Shown: piece after piece, positions 1 through 7,499 of the stretch
How the letters are laid out: every line of letters begins with the position of its first letter
Numbering within the stretch: position 1 is the stretch's first letter
Assembly: GCF_000348925.1 (NCBI RefSeq)
Contig: NZ_AODQ01000033.1
Location: 126-37,112, forward strand
Length of the DNA: 36,987 nucleotides
Direction: 5' to 3'
Source of the DNA: Cesiribacter andamanensis AMV16
GTDB taxonomy: Bacteria > Bacteroidota > Bacteroidia > Cytophagales > Cyclobacteriaceae
Position numbers and translations under genes: made by a program
The notes under the pieces: generated by a model
What the model was told of the DNA's origin: nothing
What the model saw: the letters and a program-made list of their open reading frames with translations, nothing else
The model's database searches: none

Positions 1-644
1 AAAAAACCGGCTGCATTCTGGTAGCCGGCATAATGGATCATGATCTGGCTATCATCGGAATGGTCCCGCACTGCCTGTACCCCAGCATTTACCAGGGCCA
101 GGAACTGGCTGCGGTTGGACCGCCGACCCTCCGGCCATAGCATCCCTCCATTGATCTCATTGCCGATCTGGATGTAGTCGGGCCCGATCTCCTGTACAAT
201 CTTCTGGGTATAGCGGTACACGCTGTCTGTTAGCTGCTCAAAGGAGATGCCCTCCCACTGTGCCGGCTTGGTCTGGTGGCCCGGGTCGGCCCAGGTATCG
301 GAATAATGGACTGTAAGCCATACCCGCATGCCTTTTTGCCGGATCTCCTGCGCAAAAGTCTTCACCTCTTCAAAACCCGCATGCCCGTCGGCCGGATCTT
401 TCCAGAGCCGCAAGCGTATGGTATTGACCCCTTCTTTTTGCAGGGTCGTCAGCATGTCTTCTGGCTGGCCGGCCCTGTTTCGGGTAGTTACCCCAGCGGC
501 TCTGATCTCAGGGATATAGGAAGCATCTACTCCCCGGATCATATCAAAATCAACGTTCTCAGGTAGCTGGGGCTTCTCTTCCGCTTTATTACAGGCAACC
601 GATAGCAGCAGGAGAATCGGAAGCAGAAAAGGTATTGCGTTCAT
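1..644 (-). CDS. GH53 arabinogalactan endo-beta-1,4-galactanase, lipoprotein, C-terminus outside window
   Basis: Translating the minus strand from the ATG at 642-644 gives 214 residues that run off the left edge with no stop. The N-terminus is a lipoprotein signal (hydrophobic stretch ending LLSVAC, Cys18). The body matches GH53: RGVDASYIPE near residues 37-46, NTIRLRLW near 74, VHYSDTWADPG near 112, and GNEINGGMLWPEG near 161-173, where Glu163 is the expected acid/base. The nucleophile Glu lies beyond the edge. GH53 enzymes cut beta-1,4-galactan side chains of pectin; a lipidated form would act at the cell surface or periplasmic face. It follows the GH113-like gene on the same strand after 127 bp, suggesting one transcription unit. 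The family call is firm; the exact substrate is inferred. Confidence 0.88.
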   Translation of the reverse strand, partial: MNAIPFLLPILLLLSVACNKAEEKPQLPENVDFDMIRGVDASYIPEIRAAGVTTRNRAGQPEDMLTTLQKEGVNTIRLRLWKDPADGHAGFEEVKTFAQEIRQKGMRVWLTVHYSDTWADPGHQTKPAQWEGISFEQLTDSVYRYTQKIVQEIGPDYIQIGNEINGGMLWPEGRRSNRSQFLALVNAGVQAVRDHSDDSQIMIHYAGYQNAAGF

Positions 645-771
645 AGGCACAGGTAGAGGTCTGGACAAGCCCGGTACGCCGGTTAAGGGCACAGGATAGC
701 AAAGCGGATAGAAAGTTCTTCTACCCGAACATACCCTATTTATCCCCCAATCCCAAATGGCCCGCCCGTGT

Positions 772-1776
772 CTAGTTGGCATAATACTCCCGCACCACCT
801 CCTGTGCAGGTTTTCCCTGCGGCGTGTAGTCGGTTTGGAGGCGATGATGGCGGCGGGGCAACTGGGGATACCACTTCCAGAGAAAAGCGCCTGCCAGCCA
901 CTTTTGCGGCCATGCGGTCTGAAAGAAGGCTTTATAGGCTGTTGCCTGCGCCTGCAGATCGGCAGGGCCTGTTGTATCGGAGCGCCAGGGCTCCCGGCTA
1001 GCGCCCCCTACACTGCGGTAGCCCCATTCGGTAAACAGCACGGGTTTTTGCTGCTGGCTGGCAAGCGTGCCAATAGCATCAAGATGGGGTTGCCAGTGGG
1101 CCGAAAGTGCCTGCAGACTGGGTTGATCGGCCTGGCTCAGGGGGAAGTAGGCATCAATACCAATGTAATCGAGGCGGTCCCAGTGCGGAAACTCCCCATA
1201 GCTATCCCAGTTGTCGGCATAGGTGAGCTGGCCGCCGTATACCTCCCGAACCGCATCGATCAACTGCTGCCAGTAGTGGGGACGCTGGCGGGTGTGCTGC
1301 TTCAGCTCTGTGCCTATGCAGTAGAGCGGCAGCTGCAGGCTATCGGCCAGCCGGGCAAAGTGCAGGATGTAACCAGTATAGGCACGCTCCCAGGCCAGCC
1401 ACTCCTCTTCACTTTCATACTGAATATCGCCATGAAACCCGCCCTGCAGCCAGATGTGCGGCTTGAGCATAATCTGCATGCCGGCCTCCCGCACCAGGCG
1501 CACCGATTCAATGATCCCCTCATCCCGCTCGCCCCACCATTGGCGCTCTACATTAAAGTGCAGCACCGTATCGCCGGGGCGGGCAAAGGCATAGGGCATC
1601 AGGCTTACCCACTCCACCCCCAGCTGCTGCAGTTCCTGCAGGGGCTCCGAATCCATGGGCTGTGAAGGAGCCACCAGACTTACCCCTTTCATCTTCTGCC
1701 CCTCATAGCGATACTCGGGCGTGCTGCAGCTCCAACTTACGAGAAGAAGAATAAGAAAAAGAAAGGGGTACTTCAT
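772..1776 (-). CDS. GH113-like glycoside hydrolase lipoprotein (TIM barrel)
   Basis: 334 residues from the ATG at 1774-1776. The frame stays open to 2037, but the signal peptide fixes this start: MKYPFLFLILL then LVSWSC (lipobox Cys17). The core looks like a GH113/clan A barrel: KGVSLVAPSQP near residues 30-40, IMLKPHIWL near 102, CIGTEL with Glu157 as candidate acid/base, YADNWD near 186, DYIGIDAYFPL near 203, and VLFTEWGY with Glu250 as candidate nucleophile. Characterised GH113 members are beta-mannanases, but many relatives are untested, so the mannan specificity is inference. It precedes the GH53 gene on the same strand and shares a 61-bp divergent intergenic region with the DUF1543 gene. 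Confidence 0.72.
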   Translation of the reverse strand: MKYPFLFLILLLVSWSCSTPEYRYEGQKMKGVSLVAPSQPMDSEPLQELQQLGVEWVSLMPYAFARPGDTVLHFNVERQWWGERDEGIIESVRLVREAGMQIMLKPHIWLQGGFHGDIQYESEEEWLAWERAYTGYILHFARLADSLQLPLYCIGTELKQHTRQRPHYWQQLIDAVREVYGGQLTYADNWDSYGEFPHWDRLDYIGIDAYFPLSQADQPSLQALSAHWQPHLDAIGTLASQQQKPVLFTEWGYRSVGGASREPWRSDTTGPADLQAQATAYKAFFQTAWPQKWLAGAFLWKWYPQLPRRHHRLQTDYTPQGKPAQEVVREYYAN

Positions 1777-1837
1777 GGAGATGGCTGGAAAAGGGAAATC
1801 AGAAAGTGGTAATTTAGTGCTTCCTGAATTCCCGATA

Positions 1838-2407
1838 ATGCAAACACCAAAACTTTTCATGCTGCTGCTGGGCTGCCGGCCAGCGGGCCGAACAACCGAA
1901 CAACACGATGTATTCTTTGGCATCGGAAACTCGGCAAGGGAGCTGGTGCCGGCCCTAAAGGCCTTCTGGCCGGAGGCAGGCGGCAGCCTGCATGTAGATG
2001 CCTGGCGGGAGGTGACGCGGGTTGGCCAGTACCGCATAGCGGTAGTGCCCAGAAATGAAAGCCAGCCCGCGGAGGCCGCCTCCCTTATACATCTCTATTT
2101 TCTGAACCTGGGCGGCTACAAGCAGGCCCAGTTCGATGAGTTTCACTACAAGCTGTTGCTGATAGCCCCTGATTCGGCCACCGCCATCCGACAAGCCCGC
2201 CAGACCGCCTTTTACAAGCACACTGGCTTTACGGGAGCCACTGCTCATGTAGATGACAAATACGGTGTAGATGTGGATGAGCTCTACCAGGTGAGGGATA
2301 TTCTGGCACCGGAGCTAAAGCAGGCGTATCGGCTCCAGATCACTCCCGCCCCCCTGGGAGAGGAAGACGTACTGCACCTGGGGTATTTCAAGCTGCAAAA
2401 GCTATAA
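1838..2407 (+). CDS. DUF1543 family protein
   Basis: 189 residues from the ATG at 1838-1840. The frame opens at 1721, but the upstream part overlaps the start of the divergent glycosidase and is low-complexity basic. The start MQTPKLFMLLLGC leads into the DUF1543 pattern: GCRPAGRTTEQHDVFFGIG near residues 12-30, then PEAGGSLHVDAWREV near 45-59. A second related segment (NLGGYKQAQFDEFHYK, near 103-118) fits the duplicated layout I associate with this family. It is soluble, with no signal peptide or membrane helix. Function is unknown. It ends 7 bp before the convergent rsmG stop, with no room for a separate terminator. Confidence 0.8.
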   Translation: MQTPKLFMLLLGCRPAGRTTEQHDVFFGIGNSARELVPALKAFWPEAGGSLHVDAWREVTRVGQYRIAVVPRNESQPAEAASLIHLYFLNLGGYKQAQFDEFHYKLLLIAPDSATAIRQARQTAFYKHTGFTGATAHVDDKYGVDVDELYQVRDILAPELKQAYRLQITPAPLGEEDVLHLGYFKLQKL

Positions 2408-2414
2408 CGTCCAC

Positions 2415-3047
2415 TCAAAGGGGTACATACACTACTTTCTTGGTCTCAAAAAATTCTTCTTCAAAGAAATCGGGCAGGTTGTAAATGGCGTAGTTGAGGC
2501 CGGTTTCATCCAGCTCCTCGTCCAGATCGCCGCCTTTCAGGTAGAGAATGCCGTTGTACAAGGGGTGCTTTGAGTCCTGCTTTACCTTTTTTTCTACCCA
2601 GCCAATAAAGGGCTTCATGCGGGTTACGGCCCGGCTTACCACAAAATCAAACTGGCCCTTTACCTGCTCGGCCCGGATCTGCTCGGCCCGCACATTCTGC
2701 AGGCCCAGGGCCTCGGCTACCCCCTGCACCACTGAGATTTTCTTGCCGATGGAATCCACCAGGTAAAAAGAGGCCTGCGGAAACAGGATGGCCAGGGGAA
2801 TACCCGGAAAGCCGCCGCCGGTGCCTACATCCATGATTTGTGCCCCGGCCAGAAAAGGCTGCACTTTGGCGATGCCCAGCGAGTGCAGCACATGCCGCAC
2901 ATAGAGCTCGTCGATATCCTTGCGGGAGATGACGTTGATCTTGCTGTTCCAATCCTCATACAGCTCCTGCAGGCGACCAAACTGCAGCTCCTGCTCGGGG
3001 CTAAGGTCGGGAAAGTATTTTTTGATAAGGGCTGCTCCGTCTTGCAT
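2415..3047 (-). CDS. rsmG: 16S rRNA (guanine527-N7)-methyltransferase RsmG (GidB)
   Basis: 210 residues from the ATG at 3045-3047. The frame is open to 3107, but the extra 20 residues come from the inverted repeat upstream and are not RsmG-like. Family marks: LYEDWNSKINVISRKD near residues 29-44, HVLHSLGI near 51, the SAM-binding loop IMDVGTGGGFPGIPLAI near 70-86, and FDFVVSRAV near 134. RsmG methylates G527 of 16S rRNA using S-adenosylmethionine in the cytoplasm. Length is normal. The gene is convergent with the DUF1543 gene and separated from the upstream sigma gene by the 3069-3279 repeat element. Confidence 0.93.
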   Translation of the reverse strand: MQDGAALIKKYFPDLSPEQELQFGRLQELYEDWNSKINVISRKDIDELYVRHVLHSLGIAKVQPFLAGAQIMDVGTGGGFPGIPLAILFPQASFYLVDSIGKKISVVQGVAEALGLQNVRAEQIRAEQVKGQFDFVVSRAVTRMKPFIGWVEKKVKQDSKHPLYNGILYLKGGDLDEELDETGLNYAIYNLPDFFEEEFFETKKVVYVPL

Positions 3048-3068
3048 GGGGGTAAAAATTAGGCTGAT

Positions 3069-3279
3069 TAACCACCGCAGCGGCGGGCCGTCCCGCCCTC
3101 CGGGCACCCCTCCTAATTCAGGAGGGGAATCACTGCTGCTGAAGCTTTTAGGGGTTCTACTATTAGTTAGGACCTGATAGCAAAGAGCAGAAAGATCAAG
3201 TAATTTCTAGAGGCTTAATTCCCCTCCTGAATTAGGAGGGGTGCCCGGAGGGCGGGGTGGTCCGCCGCTGTGGTGGTTA
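3069..3279. repeat. 62-bp inverted repeat pair, REP/BIME-like
   Basis: Arm 3069-3130 and the reverse complement of 3218-3279 match at 58 of 62 positions by my alignment, separated by an 87-bp spacer. Each arm contains its own small palindrome (CCCCTCCT, 5-base loop, AGGAGGGG) followed on one side by GTGCCCGGAGGGCGGGG. Hairpin-in-arm pairs like this resemble REP/BIME or MITE-type elements, but no transposase gene is present. It sits between the sigma-factor stop and the rsmG start on the minus strand, so a transcript crossing it would fold strongly and might be terminated or processed. Confidence 0.85.
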
Positions 3280-3286
3280 TTCAGTC

Positions 3287-3901
3287 TTAAATCTGATCCT
3301 TCTTATCCTTTACCAGCTCATACATGAGCTCCCGGGCCCGGTAGAGCTGGGCTTTGATGGTGCCCAGGGGGGCATCCAGTTCCTTGGCGATCTCGTCGTA
3401 GGAGAGCTCATCGAAATAGCGCAGGCGCACCAGGCGCTGGTATTTGGGCGGCAGCTTGGTCACAAACATCTGCACCAGCTCAATCTTCTGGGTCTTGATG
3501 GCTTCCTGCTGTGGGTTCAGGGTCTCGTCCTCCACATCAATGTTCACATCATCGCCACTATCATTCTTAAAGGTGGTGTTGAGGCTGAGCGTCTTGAGCC
3601 GCTTTTTGCGGATAAAGTCAATGGCATTGTTGGTGGCAATGCGAAAGAGCCAGGTACTGAAGGTATAATCCTGCTTGAACTTGTGCAGGTTTTTGAAGGC
3701 TTTGGCAAAGGCTTCAATGGTGAGGTCTTCGGCATCATCCACATTGCGCACCATTTTCAGGATCATGTGGTAAACGGCCATTTTGTAGCGCTTCATGAGT
3801 TCGCCATAGGCCGTCTGGTCCTTGTCCTGAAGGGCCTGATCAATTAGCCGAAAGTCTTCTAGTGCCTTGGCAGAAAAATTCTTATTGCTGTTTACTTCCA
3901 T
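3287..3901 (-). CDS. RNA polymerase sigma factor, sigma-70/ECF family
   Basis: 204 residues from the ATG at 3899-3901. Region 2 is visible near residues 40-100 (DAEDLTIEAFAKAFKNL, then FSTWLFRIATNNAIDFIRKKR) and region 4 near 150-195 (LPPKYQRLVRLRYFDELSY, then DEIAKELDAPLGTIKAQL). Region 3 is absent, as in ECF sigma factors. No anti-sigma gene lies next to it. Its start codon is inside the end of the GT2 gene (10-bp overlap), so the two are very probably co-transcribed and translationally coupled. This resembles the housekeeping-like ECF sigma factors of Bacteroidota rather than the FecI type paired with FecR. Confidence 0.9.
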   Translation of the reverse strand: MEVNSNKNFSAKALEDFRLIDQALQDKDQTAYGELMKRYKMAVYHMILKMVRNVDDAEDLTIEAFAKAFKNLHKFKQDYTFSTWLFRIATNNAIDFIRKKRLKTLSLNTTFKNDSGDDVNIDVEDETLNPQQEAIKTQKIELVQMFVTKLPPKYQRLVRLRYFDELSYDEIAKELDAPLGTIKAQLYRARELMYELVKDKKDQI

Positions 3902-5010
3902 TTAGTCTGTTTTGTGAAAAGCGCCGTTACGCCTACCACCAGTTGGTACACCATCATCAGAAAATCCAACAACAACAAATACCAACAGCGGAATGGATCT
4001 CCGAGTTTCTTGCTGCCCTGCAGCAGCAAATAGTACAGCAGGAGGGTTCGGAACAAAAACACCCCCACTACCAGGTAGGGCTCAATCCATAAACTCAGCA
4101 GTAGCACAAAAGTTATCCAGAATACCCACTGCGATAACATAAATAGCCCCAGTCCCATACGGGAACCTGCCCGGTAGAGTTTCCCGGCCGACCAGTGGCG
4201 CAGTTTTTGTCTGTACCACTCCCCCCAGCTGGTCTTAGGAATGGACAGCACCAGCGCTTCCGGTCCTATGGTAACGGTGGTATTACGTTTATTGGCGTTG
4301 TAATTTACAAAAAGATCGTCATCACCACTAAGTACCCCCCGGTGTTCCATAAAGCCCTTGCGCTGCAGAAAGAACGATTTGCGGTAGGCCAAATTGCGCC
4401 CCACCCCCATATAAGGTGAACGGGCCAGGGCAGCACCCAGGTACAACATGCCGGTAAAGAGGGTCTCAAAGCGGATAAAGGCATTCAGAAAACCTGGTTT
4501 TTTGTGGTATTGTGAGTAGCCCAGGTTGATCTGCATGCCCTCTTTCTCAAATTTGGCCGCCATATGGCTTAGCCAGAAGGGGCTGTTGGGCTGGCAGTCA
4601 GAATCGGTCAGCAGCACCACATCATGGGCGGCATGCTTGATGCCCATGGTGAGGGCCCACTTTTTAGGGGTGAAGTGGTTGGGGGTCTGCTCAATGTGAA
4701 TGGAGCGCACCCGGGGATCTTTTCGGCTCTCTTCTTCCAGCCAGGTATGGGTATAGTCCGTGGAGCGGTCATCCACCACCAGCACCTCAAAATGGGCATA
4801 GTCCTGCTCCAGCAGGCGGGGCAGCAGACGCTTCAGGTTCTGGCTTTCGTTACTGGCACAGACTATGATGGTAACAGGTACCTGCGGACGGGCGGCTACC
4901 TGCGGCTTTTTATACCAGGCTACCCGGCCAAAGCGCAGTAAGTAGTAATACAGCTGAATGAGTACAACAACACCAAAGAGGACCAACAATCCTTCAGACA
5001 CTACCGACAT
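3892..5010 (-). CDS. membrane-anchored family 2 glycosyltransferase
   Basis: 372 residues. One N-terminal membrane helix (about 5-26) precedes a GT-A domain: VTIIVCASNESQNL near residue 46, VLVVDDRSTD near 75, DSDCQ near 137 as the DxD metal/nucleotide site, GDDDLF near 230, and a QKLRHW motif near 268 matching the Q/RxxRW signature of processive or membrane GT2 enzymes. Two or three membrane helices follow (about 290-365). It would transfer a sugar from a nucleotide donor to a lipid or polymer at the inner membrane; donor and acceptor cannot be read from sequence. It is the first gene of an operon with the sigma factor and has a clear -7 promoter box 25 bp upstream. Confidence 0.87.
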   Translation of the reverse strand: MSVVSEGLLVLFGVVVLIQLYYYLLRFGRVAWYKKPQVAARPQVPVTIIVCASNESQNLKRLLPRLLEQDYAHFEVLVVDDRSTDYTHTWLEEESRKDPRVRSIHIEQTPNHFTPKKWALTMGIKHAAHDVVLLTDSDCQPNSPFWLSHMAAKFEKEGMQINLGYSQYHKKPGFLNAFIRFETLFTGMLYLGAALARSPYMGVGRNLAYRKSFFLQRKGFMEHRGVLSGDDDLFVNYNANKRNTTVTIGPEALVLSIPKTSWGEWYRQKLRHWSAGKLYRAGSRMGLGLFMLSQWVFWITFVLLLSLWIEPYLVVGVFLFRTLLLYYLLLQGSKKLGDPFRCWYLLLLDFLMMVYQLVVGVTALFTKQTKWK

Positions 5011-5034
5011 GTAACAGGGTGAGATTTAACTGTT

Positions 5035-5068
5035 CAAATATAAGAGGAGTTTTCGACCTTTTTCACAA
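5035..5068 (-). promoter_or_regulatory. Bacteroidota-type promoter for the GT2-sigma operon
   Basis: On the minus strand TATATTTG (complement of 5035-5042) is a perfect TAnnTTTG -7 box. A TTG (complement of 5066-5068) lies 23 bp further upstream, slightly longer than the usual spacing. The start codon is 25 bp downstream of the box. Confidence 0.6.
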
Positions 5069-5146
5069 CTAATCCCCGCAGATATTACACTGCCACAAAG
5101 AAAAGTGATACCCCCCTTTTTTAGGGCCCGATACTCCTGACTTTGA

Positions 5147-5177
5147 TTGGTAAATAGGGCCCAAACAGATACCTTTG
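5147..5177 (+). promoter_or_regulatory. Bacteroidota-type promoter for tgt
   Basis: TACCTTTG at 5170-5177 is a perfect TAnnTTTG -7 box, preceded by TTG at 5147-5149 with a 20-bp spacer. The ATG of tgt is 26 bp downstream. This box supports the ATG at 5204 over the TTG at 5186, which lies at about the expected transcription start. Confidence 0.65.
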
Positions 5178-5203
5178 CGGGTTGATTGGCCCCCAAAGAA
5201 CAC

Positions 5204-6334
5204 ATGCAGTTTACGCTGGAAACTACTGACCCCAAAAGCCGGGCCCGGGCAGGCCGCCTCACCACCGGCCACGGGACTATTGAAACCCCCATCTTTATGC
5301 CCGTAGGCACGGCGGGCACCGTAAAGGCCGTGCACCAGCGGGAGCTCCGGCAGGACATTGGCGCACAGATCATTCTTGGCAATACCTACCACCTGTACCT
5401 GCGCCCCGGTCTGGATACGCTGTACAAGGCCGGCGGCCTGCACCAGTTTGGCGGCTGGGACGGGCCCATTCTCACCGACAGCGGCGGCTACCAGGTGTTC
5501 TCCCTTTCCGATATCCGCAAAATTACCGAAGAGGGGGTCAAGTTCCGCTCGCACATCGATGGCTCCAAGATCGATTTTACGCCCGAAGGGGTCATGGACA
5601 TTCAGCGCATCATCGGCGCCGACATTATCATGGCCTTTGATGAGTGTCCCCCCTACCCCAGCGATTATGAGTATGCCCGCAAGAGCATGGAGCTCACCCA
5701 CCGCTGGCTGAAGCGCTGCATCGAGCGGCTGGACAGCACCGAGCCCCACTATGGCTATGAGCAGCAGCTCTTTCCCATTGTGCAGGGCAGCACCTATAGC
5801 GACCTGCGCCAGCAGTCGGCCGAGTTCATTGCCAGCCAGAACCGGGCCGGCAATGCCATAGGCGGCCTGTCGGTGGGCGAGCCGGCCGAGGAGATGTACC
5901 GCATTACCGAGCTGGTGTGCGGCATACTACCGGCCGACAAACCCCGTTACCTCATGGGGGTAGGCACACCCGCCAACATCCTGGAGTGCATTGCCCTGGG
6001 GGTGGATATGTTTGATTGCGTAATGCCTACCCGCAATGCCCGCAACGGCATGCTCTTTACCACACAGGGCATTATCAACATCCGCAACGAAAAATGGAAG
6101 CAGGACTTCAGCCCCATAGACCCGGGCCTGAGCAATTATGCCAGCTCGTTCTACACAAAGGCTTACCTGCGCCACCTGATCCACAGCAAGGAAATGCTGG
6201 GGGCGCAGATTGCCTCGGTGCACAACCTGAGCTTTTATTTGTGGCTGGTGGGCCAGGCGCGGGAACAAATCAAGGCTGGTACGTTTTCTGCTTGGAAGGA
6301 GCGGATAATCCCAACCCTTATGCAACGGCTCTGA
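5204..6334 (+). CDS. tgt: queuine tRNA-ribosyltransferase (tRNA-guanine transglycosylase)
   Basis: 376 residues from the ATG at 5204-5206. Tgt exchanges guanine-34 of GUN-anticodon tRNAs for a 7-deazaguanine on the route to queuosine. Motifs: TPIFMPVGTAGTVK near residues 29-42, the catalytic-region DSGGYQVFSL near 91-100, GGLSVGE near 222-228, and MPTRNARNG near 272-280. The C-terminal zinc-site region normally reads DPxCxCxxC; here it is DPGLSNYASS, so the three cysteine ligands are absent although the following HN motif is kept. I recall the same loss in other Bacteroidota Tgt proteins, so this is probably a lineage trait rather than decay. It is followed after 85 bp by an LptF/LptG-type gene. 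Confidence 0.95.
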   Translation: MQFTLETTDPKSRARAGRLTTGHGTIETPIFMPVGTAGTVKAVHQRELRQDIGAQIILGNTYHLYLRPGLDTLYKAGGLHQFGGWDGPILTDSGGYQVFSLSDIRKITEEGVKFRSHIDGSKIDFTPEGVMDIQRIIGADIIMAFDECPPYPSDYEYARKSMELTHRWLKRCIERLDSTEPHYGYEQQLFPIVQGSTYSDLRQQSAEFIASQNRAGNAIGGLSVGEPAEEMYRITELVCGILPADKPRYLMGVGTPANILECIALGVDMFDCVMPTRNARNGMLFTTQGIINIRNEKWKQDFSPIDPGLSNYASSFYTKAYLRHLIHSKEMLGAQIASVHNLSFYLWLVGQAREQIKAGTFSAWKERIIPTLMQRL

Positions 6335-6419
6335 TGAAAGCGCAATGCAGCAGTTTGTACTCCCTTGAAAAGCAGCCGGGCGGCATCATCCGGTCCTTTG
6401 AGCCTATAACTTATTTCGG

Positions 6420-7496
6420 ATGAAAATACTGGATCGCTATATCCTGACGAAGTTCCTTTCCGCCTTCTTTTTTGTGGTGGCCATACTGGTAACCATAGTG
6501 TGCGTGATTGACCTTACGGAGAAGAACGACGAGTTCATCAAGCACAACCTGGGCATAGGCGAGATCCTGGGCTATTATGCAGCCTTTATCCCGTTCATCG
6601 CCAACTTCATCACCCCCATTACGGTCTTTATCGCCACCGTATTTGTGACGGCGCAGATGGCCGGCCATACCGAAATTATTGCCATTCTGAGCAGTGGGGT
6701 TAGCTTCAGGCGCATGATGGTGCCTTATTTGCTGGGGGCCAGCATCATTGGGGCGCTTAGCTTTGCCCTCACCGGCTACATTCTGCCCAATGCCAACAAA
6801 AAACGAGTGGCCTTTGAGCTGGCTTACATTAAAAAGCCCTTCCGCTTCGATCAGCGCAACATTCACATCAAGATAGGCCCCCAGTCGTATGCCTACCTGG
6901 AGAGCTACAACAACGAGGCCAACGTAGGCTACCGCTTTACACTGGAAACCATTAAGGACAACCAGCTGGAGGCCAAGCTTACAGCCCGCCGCATGGAGTG
7001 GAGCGAAGAAAAAGAAAAATGGGTGCTGCGGGAGTGGCAGCGGCGGGAGATAGACGGGCGCCAGGAGCGCTACGAGCAGGGCGCCCAGATGGATACTACC
7101 CTGGCCATCACTCCCAAAGATTTTGGCAGCACCTACCACCTGCAGGAAACCTTTACCCTGCCCGAGCTGCAGGACTACATTGATGAGCTTACCGCCCGCG
7201 GCGCCGATAATATTGTGATCTACGAGATTGAGAAATATGTTCGCTATATGTCGCCCTTTGCTGCCATTGTGCTTACCTTCATTGGGGTGATCATGTCCAG
7301 CCGCAAGAGCCGGGGCGGTAGCGGACTGCGCATTGCCTCGGGCTTTGGCCTGGCCTTTGTGTACATTATCTTGTTTGTATTTGCCAAGAGCATGGCCGAA
7401 TCAAACACCATCCAGAGCCCGCAGCTGGCCGTCTGGATCCCCAACATTCTTTTTGCTATTATTGGACTGGTTCTTTACCGCAACGTGCCGCGCTAG
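6420..7496 (+). CDS. LptF/LptG family lipopolysaccharide-export permease
   Basis: 358 residues. YjgP/YjgQ-type architecture: cytoplasmic start MKILDRYILTKF, TM helices near residues 13-33, 48-75 and 98-120, a soluble periplasmic domain (about 125-270), then three C-terminal TM helices (about 277-297, 305-325, 333-353). LptF and LptG form the membrane part of the LptB2FG transporter that extracts LPS from the inner membrane. FFxVVAILVTIVCVIDLTEK at the start of TM1 and SSRKSRGG after TM4 are typical. I cannot separate LptF from LptG without an alignment. The stop is 3 bp before the next start codon, so it is co-transcribed with the EamA gene. Confidence 0.88.
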   Translation: MKILDRYILTKFLSAFFFVVAILVTIVCVIDLTEKNDEFIKHNLGIGEILGYYAAFIPFIANFITPITVFIATVFVTAQMAGHTEIIAILSSGVSFRRMMVPYLLGASIIGALSFALTGYILPNANKKRVAFELAYIKKPFRFDQRNIHIKIGPQSYAYLESYNNEANVGYRFTLETIKDNQLEAKLTARRMEWSEEKEKWVLREWQRREIDGRQERYEQGAQMDTTLAITPKDFGSTYHLQETFTLPELQDYIDELTARGADNIVIYEIEKYVRYMSPFAAIVLTFIGVIMSSRKSRGGSGLRIASGFGLAFVYIILFVFAKSMAESNTIQSPQLAVWIPNILFAIIGLVLYRNVPR

Positions 7497-7499
7497 TAT

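Noticed and set aside
1721-1837. Longer start for the DUF1543 gene
   Set aside because: It would overlap the signal peptide of the divergent glycosidase and encodes non-family residues.
3048-3107. N-terminal extension of rsmG
   Set aside because: The extra 20 codons come from the inverted repeat and are absent from the RsmG family pattern.
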